Shown here: positions 8,976-22,475 of the stretch, piece after piece | Layout: each line of letters starts with the position of its first letter | Position numbering within the stretch: position 1 is the first letter of the stretch | Source of the DNA: Brachynemurus nebulosus | Lineage: Eukaryota; Arthropoda; Insecta; Neuroptera; Myrmeleontidae | Direction of reading: 5' to 3' | NCBI GenBank assembly: GCA_035578155.1 | Contig: JAPWDM010000015.1 | Location: forward strand, 6,759,209-6,823,208 | Length of the DNA: 64,000 bases | Notes under the pieces: generated by a model | What the model saw: the letters and a program-made list of their open reading frames with translations, nothing else | What the model was told of the DNA's origin: nothing | The model's database searches: none | Translations under genes and position numbers: made by a program

Positions 8976-9832
8976 CTACCAGGGCAATTCACTCTCCGGG
9001 CTTACAAAAAAATCTGCAAAATTATCTCTACAAGATTTTCCTACCCGCAAATATATATTACTTTCTAACGAAATCAAATTTTCTATTGTTAACGTGTCAT
9101 CATAATTATAGCCATCTCGCTTACGCAGTAGATTATGCAGTATAATAGTGGCTTTCACAATATCTATAGCAAAGTCCACAGATACATTAAGCGGTCTGTG
9201 AAATATTCGCCACTTGTTGGCAAGAATTCCAAACGAACATTCTACAAATCTACGGGCTCGCGACAATCTATAATTGAAGACACGTTTTTTTTCTAAATTT
9301 TTTCCACTGTATGGACGTAACATGTGTTCATCTAATCCAAAAGCTTCGTCTCCAATAAATACGTATGGCAAAGGCTCTCCCCCATCAAAAATTGGTTCCG
9401 TATCAGGAAGATCCAATGCATTATTTTCCATTAATTTATATAGACTGCTATCCTTCCATATTGTTGAGTTGGAAGTCTTTCCGTACGCCTCAATATCAAC
9501 ATAAATGAATAAATAGTCAGCAGCGCAAACTGCTAACAAAACTATAAAAAAAAAAATATTTATTGTTCCAATATAACGAACCACTGTTGGGAGGATGAAT
9601 GATACGAATGTGCCTTCCGTCCACGGCCCCAAGGCAGTTGGGAAAATTAGCACTACTTTAAAATTTTTTTCCGATTTTTTTCCATAATTCTTTGTTTGGT
9701 CTTGGTAATTCATCAATTTCCAACCTTAACCATATTTGTTGGCACACATCTCTGACAATTTTTCTTGCAGTTGTCACACCGCATTTAAACGAATAATAAA
9801 GTTCTCTAAAAGAACATCCCGTTGCCAAGTAC
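8976..9832 (-). pseudogene. PIF/Harbinger transposase, catalytic exon (frameshifted)
   Basis: Exon 2 begins after a TTTTTCAG acceptor and continues the frame of the exon at 11981-12270 (RYLATG...). It then shows the HARBI1 order: [13 protein letters not shown] with the first catalytic Asp (in a different frame from its neighbours), a YVDIEAYGKTSNS block, DEAFGL...LRPY, RARRFVECSFGILANKWRIF with the catalytic Glu, and ILHNLL. HARBI1-type proteins are DDE transposases of the RNase H fold. At least two frameshifts occur, one in an A-run near 9670 and one in a T-run near 9550. The usual SDS after the second block reads SNS, apparently losing the second Asp. The copy is dead. Confidence 0.8.
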
Positions 9833-11980
9833 CTGAAAAATATTTGTCTTTAAATTTGTGAACCAATTTATTATAAAATTCTGGTACTTTCCATTTTGAA
9901 TGCAGTTTAAAAAAAAAACAGTAAACTCCTAATTGATCGGTACGACTTCTACCAATTATTTGAATCAGACGAAAATAAACAAATGAATAATTATTTTTAT
10001 TATGCTATTCTCACACTAAAATCCATTTAAAGACAGATTAACACAAAAATTGTTATATTTGTTACATAAATGTGGTAAGACCGAAAATTAAACTATATCA
10101 GTAATTTTTGTCCTATAATTTCCATAAAAAAATAAATTAAAAAAAAAAAAAAAAAAAAAAGATAAAAATTTCAAATCGTAGTTAATGTGTATTGTAGATA
10201 AACTACCCGCAAATAATTTGGAGTTTACCCCAGTTGCTATATTTTTAAATAGGTATTGTTGCTGATGACGAGATGATATCCAAATTTTTTGTAAAAACTT
10301 AACAGGCATTAAATTTATTTATTTATTTAAACTGGACATTTAAATTACAAATAAGAAGTAATTTTAAAAGAATTCATTTAAAATTTATTGTTAGCAGTCA
10401 TTCAATTCACTTTCTGTTAAATTGTTTTCCTAATTTTTGGACTTTTAGAAAGATTAGAAATGTGGATCAGAACTTTTGTGCTGAATGTCCAGTTATTTGA
10501 TTGGTAAATTGGTCAAGTTGAAGCAATGTATTAAGATTCTTTATAACTCCAAAGAAATTCCAGATCAAAAATCTAAAAAATTTAATAATAATGTTAATTT
10601 TTTTTTTTTGTTATTTTCGATAAATTTTTTGTTATTTTTGAAACCGCTGACTGAACGGAGACCGACTGAAAGTTCAATTATTATAAATGAGTCGCAGCAG
10701 GGAGATGAACATGAAAATATTACAGCTGCCGACGAAGCTGAACCAGTAATTCGTGTAAAAAAAAGGAAAGCTTTTAATCACGAAAGCGAATTAATCAAAA
10801 AACTCTGATCGATTGTCAGATCGTCTGAACAATTTTTCTACAGAAAGTGCAGACTTCGACAGCGACAAGCATTTTCTATTATCGCTGTACGATCGGTTTA
10901 AGGCCATCGACAGTAGTGTTAAATTAGAGGCTCAAATTGAAATTTTGAATGTTATAAAAAAATACAGTCGACCTTATTTGCCTCATCATCTACAGGAGCA
11001 GATAGGAAGCAGACCCTCCGATTCTGACACACCGAGTCAGGAAACTGATGATGATCATAGTTTAATTAATATTTATAATTAAATATTTTTAATTTTTGTT
11101 TATGTATTTATATCTTTTAATTAATTTTAACATTTTATTTTTTAATCAATAATTTTAATATTTTTGAACTGATAATATTTAATTTTTTAATGTATAATTT
11201 TAATATTTCATTTTTTATTTTATTTTACAATTTTAATATTTTATCTTTTAACTTATAAATTTAATATTTTATTTTTTAATTTTGACTTTAGTAGTCTATT
11301 TTGTAATTTTATAATTTTAATATTTTAATGTTATTATCATTGTTCTGTTTCGATTAAACGATAAATATTATTTTTTTAAAATATATGTATATAAAATTTT
11401 ACAAAAATTTGTTTAAATTGCTTACCCCCCAGCCTTGACGCTATAGGTACAAATTATCCAGTTAAAATTTTTAAACGGTTTATACCACTTTATGACTTGA
11501 GAGTTAAATAACCGCTTACAAAAATCGTATTATTAAAAAAAAACCGTTTTAAATGCAATAAAGCATGAGTCATCGTTAAAAAATTAAATAATCCTTTTAT
11601 TCGAAACAAATCAATCTTCTATTCTTTTTTAAAAATAAACTGCAAATTTAAAATTTACGTAAGTGCAATAATGAAAGAAATAAATCAAAGGAAACGGAAA
11701 TTATTTAAATTCATAAGTGATGAGTCAAGTGATGAATCATGGTTAAATTTAAATGAAACAGACCATACTTTTGAGCTTTACGAAATCATAAGAAATTAAA
11801 ATATTCTATATCTATATTCTATATCTACGAAAGAGATCAGCAGAATTATTTAAATATTAGCTAAATATTAACAAAAAAAAAAAAAAAGAAATCGATATCT
11901 TTTGTTTGTGCACAATACAAATACTAATACTTCGGTGTAATTTTTGAAATGTCCTGTTATTAAAAAATTAATAAACTTAC
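9833..11980 (-). other. Intron of the Harbinger transposase (inferred)
   Basis: Donor AG|GTAAGT at 11980 and acceptor TTTTTCAG|G at 9833 join exon 1 and exon 2 in frame within a conserved RYLATG motif. The 2.1-kb intron contains the BESS ORF on the opposite strand; the rest, including 11090-11970, is very AT-rich with no other feature seen. Confidence 0.65.
10485..11082 (+). pseudogene. MADF/BESS-type Harbinger accessory protein (frameshifted)
   Basis: Two overlapping frames (10485-10808 and 10813-11082) read as one protein, with a shift at an A-run near 10795. The second part has a clear BESS motif, DSDKHFLLSLYDRF, followed by the amphipathic ...EAQIEILNVIKKY helix. An Asp/Ser-rich tail ends at 11082. 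Harbinger transposons often encode a second MADF/Myb-like DNA-binding protein that helps the transposase, and BESS motifs occur with MADF domains. The N-terminal MADF domain is not recognisable here. The head-to-head position opposite the transposase fits that pairing. Confidence 0.6.
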
Positions 11981-12270
11981 CTGATGGTGATTGCGAGGCG
12001 TTCTACAGCAGATATGCTTTTCCTCATAACTGTGTCATTTCGTTGTATACTATTCGATAATTTGGATAGAAGATAATCAAATGTGTTTTTACTCATTCTA
12101 AAATAGTCTCTAAATTTGTCATCATAGATTCTTAATGAATTATAAAGTACGTTGAATTGGCTATCATCTCTATTTTCAATAAGAGGATGAATCCAAAAAA
12201 TTATATTTTTACGACTCCGTTTCCTTCGTCTTAGCAAAAGTAATAACAAAGTTTCTTCTTCGAAATCCAT
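11981..12270 (-). CDS. PIF/Harbinger transposase, N-terminal exon
   Basis: Starts at ATG 12270 and runs 96 codons to a GTAAGT donor. The sequence FRMSKNTFDYLLSKL followed by ...MRKSISAVERLAITIR is the characteristic N-terminal helical region of HARBI1/ALP1-like transposases, which precedes YLATG. The reading continues into the exon at 9832. No lesion is visible in this exon. I could not define the element's terminal inverted repeats or its 3-bp target duplication. Confidence 0.75.
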
Positions 12271-13378
12271 TTTGTCAATAAATAAAACTTATTTAAGCAC
12301 TGTGTCATAGACAGGTAAAAGCTTTGCATTTTAATTAAATTTGTTTTGTGTTTATATTAGGTGTATAGGTTTTGAGAATAATACTCTCACTATGAACACT
12401 CAAACTAGTTTAAATTGTAACCTATAAATTAATCCGAATTTATAGACCTTCAGTCATCCTCAATTTTAAAAATTAAGTGTGATACAGTTGCTGTTATAAA
12501 AATTTATTTGTTGTTCAAGCTATTTTCTTTATAAATTACAGTTCACCAGTCGTTGCCATGGGTGGAAAAATTTTAAAAATTCATTTAAAAAATAAAAAAA
12601 AATTATGCTTATGTTTACAGATATTTTGTATAGTTGTCCAAATTACTAATTGGGGGAATAGAGCCTAGTTTAGGTATCATTGGGAACGAAAACAGGGACA
12701 GTGGGAACGCATGCAGTATGAATAAGAACGTGTCTCGGGTCAATAGGGACGCTAGAGTTAGAATAGGAACTACTTCCGAATGACGTACCAAGGCTAACCA
12801 AAATTTTAAGAATATTTAGGACATTATAATATGTAATTCAAAGTTAATACATAATATGTCACCTTACCTATATTTTTATTCAACTAGAAAAATGTGTTAA
12901 ATATGATAAGTTTATGCATATCTGAATACACTTGATGTTTTGTTTTAAATATTTAATATCGCATAAGTTTTCTAGAAGGCTAGTTCGAAACAAAATATGT
13001 AAAAATAAGTTTATTACAAACTTCTAGTAGCAAAGTTAATTTATCAACTATTACTACCATTTTATAAGCAAACCGTCCAAAATTCTTATTCGCCCCTCAT
13101 TCGTTCCCCGACACCGCCAAAGTGCGAGGTGAAAAGAAACTCGTCTTTTTTTCAATTTTCTAGCTAAATAAAAACGAAAATGGATTTTTAAAATGGTAAC
13201 TATGAAAAATAAGCGACCGGAAATAATATCAATTCAATTTTTTATCGTCTAGTATTTAAAAAAGGCAATCGACTAAAAAATTAAAAACCCTTCTTTTTCA
13301 CCCTAAACTAGGGTACATCAAACTGTTTTAAATTTTGTATCTAAGATGAAAATTTACATTCATTTTTCATTTAACATG

Positions 13379-13381
<3 letters not shown>
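12271..13381. other. No gene seen
   Basis: AT-rich DNA. A patch at 12650-12790 is less AT-rich and has loosely spaced GGGAAC/GGGAC motifs, possibly transposon-terminal repeats; nothing else is recognisable. Confidence 0.5.

Positions 13382-13440
<59 letters not shown>
13382..13440. repeat. (TA)n microsatellite
   Basis: Uninterrupted AT dinucleotide run of about 58 bp. Confidence 0.95.
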
Positions 13441-15414
<1,974 letters not shown>

Positions 15415-17702
15415 CGTTCAACAAATGGTTTTAACATAGAGGCGTGATAGATGCCTAAATTTTTACCATCAATAGATACTAGTTCGTAACGGTTGTCAGA
15501 TAGCTTTTTAGATATTTGACATTTGACAAATTTAGATGCTAATTTGGAACTGAACTGTCCACCAGCAGTTGATAGTGGAAAATGCCTTTTCCAAACGTAA
15601 TCGCCAATATTATACGTAGCGAGGCGATGACGTAAATCATACCTGTTAATGCTATTTTCCTATGAATTAGCAATACGTTCACGAATACGGCAAGCGGTAG
15701 ATAGGTTGCGTATACGTTCGGGAAAATTGGTAAGGTCGATTTCTGCGGGTGTAGGGTCATGTAAAGATGGATTGCCTAATAACTTGAGTTCACGACCAAA
15801 CATAAGATATGCAGGTGTGAATTGAGCTGTATAATGTACTACGGAGTTTATGGCAAAATTAAACGAATCTAAATTTTCATCCCAATTCCTTTGATTATCT
15901 CTGATATAGGCGACTATTAGAGTTTTTGCAGTTTGTATTGCTCGTTCAGTGGGATTACTCTGAGGATGCTGTTTCGGAGAAAGCTGAACTTGGACATTAT
16001 GATCCTTAAGGTATTGTAAAACGGGACCAGAAACGTACTGCGTTTCGTGATCACAAATGAATGAATCGCAATAGCCAGAAGTAAGAAACACTTTATCAAA
16101 GATTTTAAGGATGTTTTTGGCGTTCGCGTCGCGAAGAGGAAAGATAAGGGTGAATTTAGTAAATGAGTCGTACAACAAAATTATATATCGATATCGATTG
16201 TTAGATATCGGATAAGCGCCTCCGAGGTCAGTGCATGGAACGGACCACGGCTTAGATATAACTCGCTTACCCATTAATCCTGCAGGTAATTTTCTTTCAA
16301 CTTTGTGCTGAGCAAAGTCTTGACAAGAGCGGCAATAACGCAGAACGTCGGAGTGTAAACCAGGCCAATAGAAAAATTGTGATACGCGGCAAATGGTTTT
16401 AAAAATACCGAAATGTCCAGATGTAACACTATCGTGACATTCGCGTAGAGCGTTCGTACGGAGTGAAGTGGGTAATACTAACTTCCAGAGATCTTCATCA
16501 ATATTTAGTGGGTTAACAGGTGCACAAAATTTGAAAAGTTTACCGTCCACAATTTTCCAATGAGAAAATTTGTCGGGAAACCGATCGACTTTTGCTAACA
16601 TTTCTTTTGCGATACCAACGATCAAAATGTGCATTTGTGACTTCGATTAAATTAGTGTCAGTAGATATCCTAGACAAACCGTCAGGTAGGGTATGAGGCG
16701 AACCTTTATGATGTACGATATCGAGAGTGTATGACTGTAATTGTAAACTCGAACGTGCTAAACGAACAGCTTAAAGGGTTCTTTAAGCTGTGTAACCACT
16801 TCAAAGCAAAATGATCAGTTACTACGGTGAAGCGAGTAGCTTCAACGTAGCCACGAAATTTATTTATTGACCATAATATGGCTAGAAGTTCTTTCTCTGT
16901 TATAGAGAAGTTAACTTCGTTTTTAGTCAAAGCACGGGAGGCGTACGCAATTACTTTCTCCTGACCTTCGGGAATTCGCTGAGTTAGACAACTTCCGAGT
17001 GAAAAATTTGACGCGTCATAGTGGATCGTATAAGGCAAATTGGGGTCCGGACAACTAAGTATAGGTGGTGACAATAAGCATTTTTTAAGGGAGTCAAAAG
17101 ATTTTTGAGTGGCATCGTCCCAATTCCTCGTTAGGTTGAGTATAGGAGCTGCAAGATCAGAGAAGTGTGGAATCCAGCGATAGAACCACGAGATTATTCC
17201 CAAAAATGATCGGACCTGTTTGACAGTTGTAAGTACGGGGTATGTGGCAATCGCACTTGTTTTGTCCGCGTCAACTTGTATATCCTCTGAATTAATTAAA
17301 AAGCCGAGGTATTTAATTTCGCGTTTAGCAAAATGACACTTGTCGAGTGAAAACGTCAGATTGGCTGGTTTCAGGCGTGTTAGTACCTCACGTAACGTTT
17401 TGATATGTTCATCAAAAGAGGCATTTGCAACGACTATATCATCTAGGTATACAAATAGGTGTGGTTTTAGACCAGGACCTAAAATGGTATCCACTAAACG
17501 TTGTTGAGTTGCAGGCGCATTTGTTAATCCAAACATCATACGTTTGGGCTGAAACTGACAAAGTCCAGGCACAGAAAATGCGCATTTAGGACGACTGTTG
17601 GGATCCAAAGGAATTTGCCAAAATGCGGATTTGAGATCTAATGTGCTAAACCAACTAGCATTACCTAAACGGTCGAGTATCTGATGCATAAAAGGTAGGG
17701 GA
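15415..17702 (-). pseudogene. Decayed Ty3/Gypsy pol: RT, RNase H, integrase
   Basis: From right to left: a reverse transcriptase beginning mid-domain (PLPFMHQILDRLGNA, then FSTLDLKSAFWQIPL and the catalytic box FVYLDDIVV), RNase H (IHYDASNFSLGSCL, ITEKELLAILW, TDHFALKWL), the DGLSR linker near 16670, and integrase with a CHDS...H...C-x2-C zinc module and a DDE core (TDLGGAYP, ICDHETQY, ...NPTERAIQ). The C-terminal tail ends LKPFVERLQ with TAA at 15415-15417. Lesions include a frameshift near 16790-16640 and an in-frame TAG at 15660-15662. Gag, protease and the RT fingers are absent: the pol abuts LTR-like sequence at 17702. Confidence 0.8.
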
Positions 17703-18274
17703 CAAGCTCGCCAACGGTAAAAAGATAATGAACGAGAGAAAAAAGAAATAAATTCACATCGAAACTCATTTTTGATGACCGGTCTTCACAAGAACAGAAG
17801 AATTCTTTGAAGAATTATCACGACACTAAAATATTAAGGGAAATGTCCCGATAGATGCAAGTCAATTTTAAAGATAGCAATCGCTTTGCAATACAGCGGT
17901 TCTAAAATAACCATATGGGTAATCCTCAAAATTCGAAAATCGCGAAAACATTCAATCTTTACCGAAGACTCACTGTAATTAGAAGAACACCAACTAAATA
18001 AAATCTTAATTTTCTACATTAAGAAATGACATTACTCGGCAACTCATTAACCAAACTTTATTGAAACGTCATTTAAACTTTGACAAACACTGGCTGACAA
18101 CATTGGCGCGTTAACAGACATTGTACACATGACATAGTTGGATACAATGTAGGTACGATATGTATTCAATGCAACGGTATGTGAGGTTTGTTCCGACGAC
18201 GGTACTACAAAAAAAATAGGGTTTGTTCAGGTCACTGAAAGAAACTGGTAGAAATAAACAAAAGTTTCGTAACA
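17703..18274 (-). mobile_element. LTR-like remnant fused to decayed pol
   Basis: Starts TGTTACGAAAC at 18274 (minus) and is homologous along its length to 20306-20915 on the plus strand. At 17702 it joins directly to the middle of the RT domain, so a large deletion removed the rest of the LTR, leader, gag and protease. The TGTTACGAA start is shared with the complete Gypsy element at 35.8 kb. Confidence 0.6.
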
Positions 18275-19957
18275 CATTACAGACTCGTTATCTGTTAATA
18301 ATGGCTCGGTAAAAAATAATTTTAAACAAACTGTGGTTTGAGACCCACATGAAGCTACCGATTTTTTAAACTCTGTCGAAATTATAGGTTTATCATTCTC
18401 GTTACTTTTAACATTAGAAATTTCTGTACATTTTTCGGTCACTACATGATCTTCTGTGTACTTTTCGGACACATCTTTCTGACTGCTCTTAAAAACTAAT
18501 GATTTTTTGGCATTACGAACTTCTCACGGCGCTGTGATTTCTGATTATGGCTTTATATTTCACGAAAAGATAGATGGAACTGCTGATTTTTTTAAGTATT
18601 TATGTTGATGTTCAATGGCTAAATATTTATAAATATTTTTCATTAATATAAACTTACTCGAAATTCGGTAAAAAATATATTTAATAAGAATTACTCCGTG
18701 ATAAAAAAATACCTGTATAATAACTTATTATATTTTCGGATAATCATCTTCATTGAAATGGTTTTGGCATAACCTAAAACTATTAGTAGGTACAAAATTT
18801 TTCCTTCTTATAGCTCTTAACCACAATTTTTTAATTTTTTTTTATTTAATTTTTAGGAAACTTATGAAGTCCTATTTCATAAGTTTTTTTTTTTTTTATT
18901 AACTTATTTCATAGAACATTTTGGTACACAACAACGCGTCATATTTAACAAAAAATTAAAAATTTTTCTTTTTACTCTTTAATTGACATTTATAGTTGGG
19001 AACAAGCTACGCTAGCGCCAGTTGCACAATTACCTTCCCCATTGAAACATACTTTATTACCCATATGTTAAAAATATCCTTTGATATTTTTGAAATAGTA
19101 TTAATTATTACAAAAGAAAATTCTTAAAATTTAGTTAATTAGTCTAAAAAAATTATAATAACTTATTTTATTTTCTTTAGTGATTAATGATAATACTGAT
19201 AATGTTCGTATATCGATATTTTCATATTTACTAGTTAAGAAGATCTGGCCCTTATTTTTTATTTTATCTTTGCTGTAACGAACCTTCATAGCTTTCATCA
19301 CCTTCATAGTTCATGCCTGTCCATACTTGCATATAGGGACCAATTTCATTTCATATCACATCTGGTAAGTGATACGATACATCTGATGCTATCAACACAT
19401 ACTAAACAACTTTAAATAAAATTCGTCAAGTGCGTGTTTTTGACACGCACTAAGTAATGTCACCTCAGTGAGTGTTAATTTATGATATTTTGGCTTGTTT
19501 TTTAAGTACAGTGAGAATACAGCCCTCTTGCGTTTATTCAATATATGCATGTACAAACTCTATAATTATCATATTATATGATTCCCCACTATAATCACAC
19601 AACGAGATTAATATGTCATCCTTCGGTGACACAAAATAATGCATTTTCTGCTTTTTCTTATAATACGTTTATTTATGTGCGACTCTTATTACAAAAAAAC
19701 AAAAAAAATTAAATAAAATATTAAATTTAAATTTAACTAGAATGAAAATATCTGAAATAGAAAAAGGTATTAGGTAAAAATAAAAATTCTTTAAGTTGTT
19801 TAGAGTATGAGCATAAAATTTTATTTAAAATCTTTGTAATCTCAGGGAATTTTGAGTTCGAGTAACATGAAGTTCAGACTTAACATGTTACATAAAAGTT
19901 CATATATTTAACGATTAAGCAGTCAGTTGAACAGCCATAAAATAAAATTGTCTTGTT

Positions 19958-19988
<31 letters not shown>

Positions 19989-20305
19989 CAGTTAACAGTA
20001 AATTCAACTTTACAATTTTGTTGTGTGACTAGAAAAAGTAAAAAAATTTAGCAACCATTAAAGCAAATAGATGACACAAAATTAGTTAACTTGCAGTATA
20101 AACGTAACGTAAATATAAGAAAATAGAGAAGATAAACACACGCGAGATTAACCAATTTTATGCAACGTACAAGATAAATTATACAACAAAAAAGAATTTA
20201 AAGATAGTTACGTGAGCAGTTAAATTACATACATGATCGGTTAAAGCTTGACAGATAGTTAGCACCTAAGTATATTTTATGAAAAACCAATAAAAAGTAA
20301 AAAGG
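18275..20305. other. Spacer between inverted LTR-like copies; no gene seen
   Basis: AT-rich DNA with an A-run at about 19966-19988. A short open frame on the minus strand around 18227-18472 has no recognisable family and overlaps the LTR remnant, so I do not call it. Confidence 0.5.
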
Positions 20306-20915
20306 TGTTACGAAACTTTTTTTTTGGCTAGTTTATTTCGTTGATCCGAACAAACCTAATTATTTTCTTGTAGTATTGTTGTTGGAACAAACCTCACATA
20401 CCGTTACATTGAATACACGTCGTACGCGTACTTACATTGTATGTTGTATTCAATTATGTCATGTGTATAATATCTATTGGCACACTAATGTTATCAACAG
20501 TGCTTGTCAAAATTAAATTGACGTTTCAGTAAAGTTTGGTTAGTTAATTGCCGAATAATATCATTGTTTTGTGCAGAAAATCAAGATTTTATTGAGTTAG
20601 TATTCTTCTAAATACATTGAACAGTGTTTTCCGTTAAGGTTGAGTGTTTTCCCGATTTTCGAATAACGTAAATTACCTATATTGATTGTTTAGAGCCACT
20701 GTGTTGAAAATCGATTGCTATCTTCAAGTTGATCGGATCTATCGATATATTTCATATAATTCCCGCAATATTTTGGTATCGTAGTGTATCTTCTAAAGGG
20801 TTCTTTTGTGTTTTGTCAGAACCTGTTAACAAAATGAATTTTGATGTGCATTTATTCTTTATTTTCTCGTTTATTTTACCTTTGCCGTTGGCGAGTTTCA
20901 AGTCAATTGATTGAG
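20306..20915 (+). mobile_element. LTR-like copy in inverted orientation
   Basis: Begins TGTTACGAAAC and matches the reverse complement of 17703-18274 at roughly four in five positions, through the shared ...GTTGGCGAG block near 20890. No pol sequence follows, so it is a solo LTR or the end of another deleted copy. Its 3' boundary is not certain. Confidence 0.6.
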
Positions 20916-22406
20916 GCCTACAATAGTATTTGTTTATCTATATGTGCTTTGCAAGTGAGTCTGAAAAATTAGTGTTGTTGTATTTCGTGTACTAATTTTA
21001 CACGTGTTTCTTTTCAGAGGGCATCGCTTCTACTTCTTTATCGTTTTATTTATCGATTACGATATCGTTTCTTCTTTTATACTATCGATTACAATATTGC
21101 TTATCATTTTTTTTTACGTTTTGGTTTAAATTACATTTACGATTCCAATACCATTTATCGTACATCACTTACGATTGCAATACCGTTTTTTATTTCCACT
21201 AAAGTACGTGTAATATTCACGATTACAATATCGTTCAACGTTTGTTTCTGCGTATCGTTTTCCATTTGAGAAATGGTTGGAAGATTCTCGTGTTTCGTAT
21301 AACTACAAGGATTGTGCCGATATTTAAAGTATTTTGTTTTGGATGGTTATATCGTTACCGAACTGCCGAACGTTTATCGCCCATAAAGTAATTTGTTCTG
21401 GATGGTTATTAGTTGTACCGCTGTCGAAGTGCCGAATGTTTATCGCCAAGTAATATCGAATATAGAATTAGCATCCGTTTGGAGTAACTATTTGGACGTT
21501 TGCTCGGACTGCCGTTTCCGTTGGTTCCTACTATTGTCCCTGAAGTTCCGAAAATTCCGCATCTTCTCCCGTTTGGATCCACGTGTGCTCGACAAGTTAT
21601 TGCCTGCACCAGATGATAGTTTGGTTGGAGAGCTGGTACCGTAAAAGAAAATTACCGCATCATTTAACACGTCCGGACTCCGATGTTTCGAAATTAATTC
21701 CGCAGAGAGCACAAGTAAATGACCCATAACAAAGGGAGGTAATAAGTTTGAGTCTTTCTGATCCTTAAGCATCTTTTTTTAATAAAATAAATATTATTTA
21801 TATGAATAACATTACGTTTGCCGTCTAATTTAAATTTATAAAACATTTTTAAAGATTTACTCAATTTATTGAAAATACTTAACCTTTATTATTTAAATAT
21901 TACCGAATTTTATAATGTCACGAATATTGTCAAAATTCAAGAACGTTCTTAAATTTAACTTAGTTATCTAAAATTTGTATAACGAGATTTGAGTATTATA
22001 AATAATTATTAATGAAAATATTATAAGGTTTAAGTGCTCGATATTAATTTTTTTGTCAAACTTTCGGTCCTGTATGTATTTTTATTTTTTTGAACTTTAA
22101 TAAACTTATAGTAACAGTAGTGACGATTTACTATTACTACCCCCTTTAGTCACATTTCAGAACCTGGTTTACCGATTTTGCACTTTGGGGTAAATTAGGG
22201 CAATAAAAAGTGCATGGCGCTCACTTATCGCTATCGCTATCTTACCGATTCCAAAATTTAGGACTCTCCCGTATACTTCTGTCCCTGAAGCTAAAGCCGT
22301 GTTGCCGTACCGAAGACGTTTTTACGTCATAAAAGTAATTAAATAGCATTATAAATAAATATACGAACGTGATAAGAGTAAGGTACAGAATATAGCAAGT
22401 ATTAAC
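20916..22406. other. Region with short internal repeats; no gene seen
   Basis: Between about 21045 and 21260 a motif close to CGATTACAATATCGTT recurs five times with variation. At about 21335-21460 a ~75-bp segment (GGATGGTTAT... through TTTATCGCC) is tandemly duplicated. The region may be the continuation of the LTR-like copy. Open frames of 66-94 codons at 21393-21772 overlap on both strands and look fortuitous. Confidence 0.45.
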
Positions 22407-22475
22407 CAATATAAAGAAAACCGATATAAAAAAGCCAATATAAAAAAAACCAGTATAAAGAGAAGCCAGTGCTAA
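22407..22475. repeat. Degenerate ~16-bp minisatellite
   Basis: Four to five imperfect units resembling CCAATATAAAAAAAA. Confidence 0.6.

Noticed and set aside
18227..18472. 81-codon minus-strand frame
   Set aside because: It overlaps the LTR-like remnant, has no recognisable motif and its length is compatible with chance.
21393..21772. Overlapping open frames on both strands
   Set aside because: They coincide with a slightly less AT-rich patch; no motif supports either strand.
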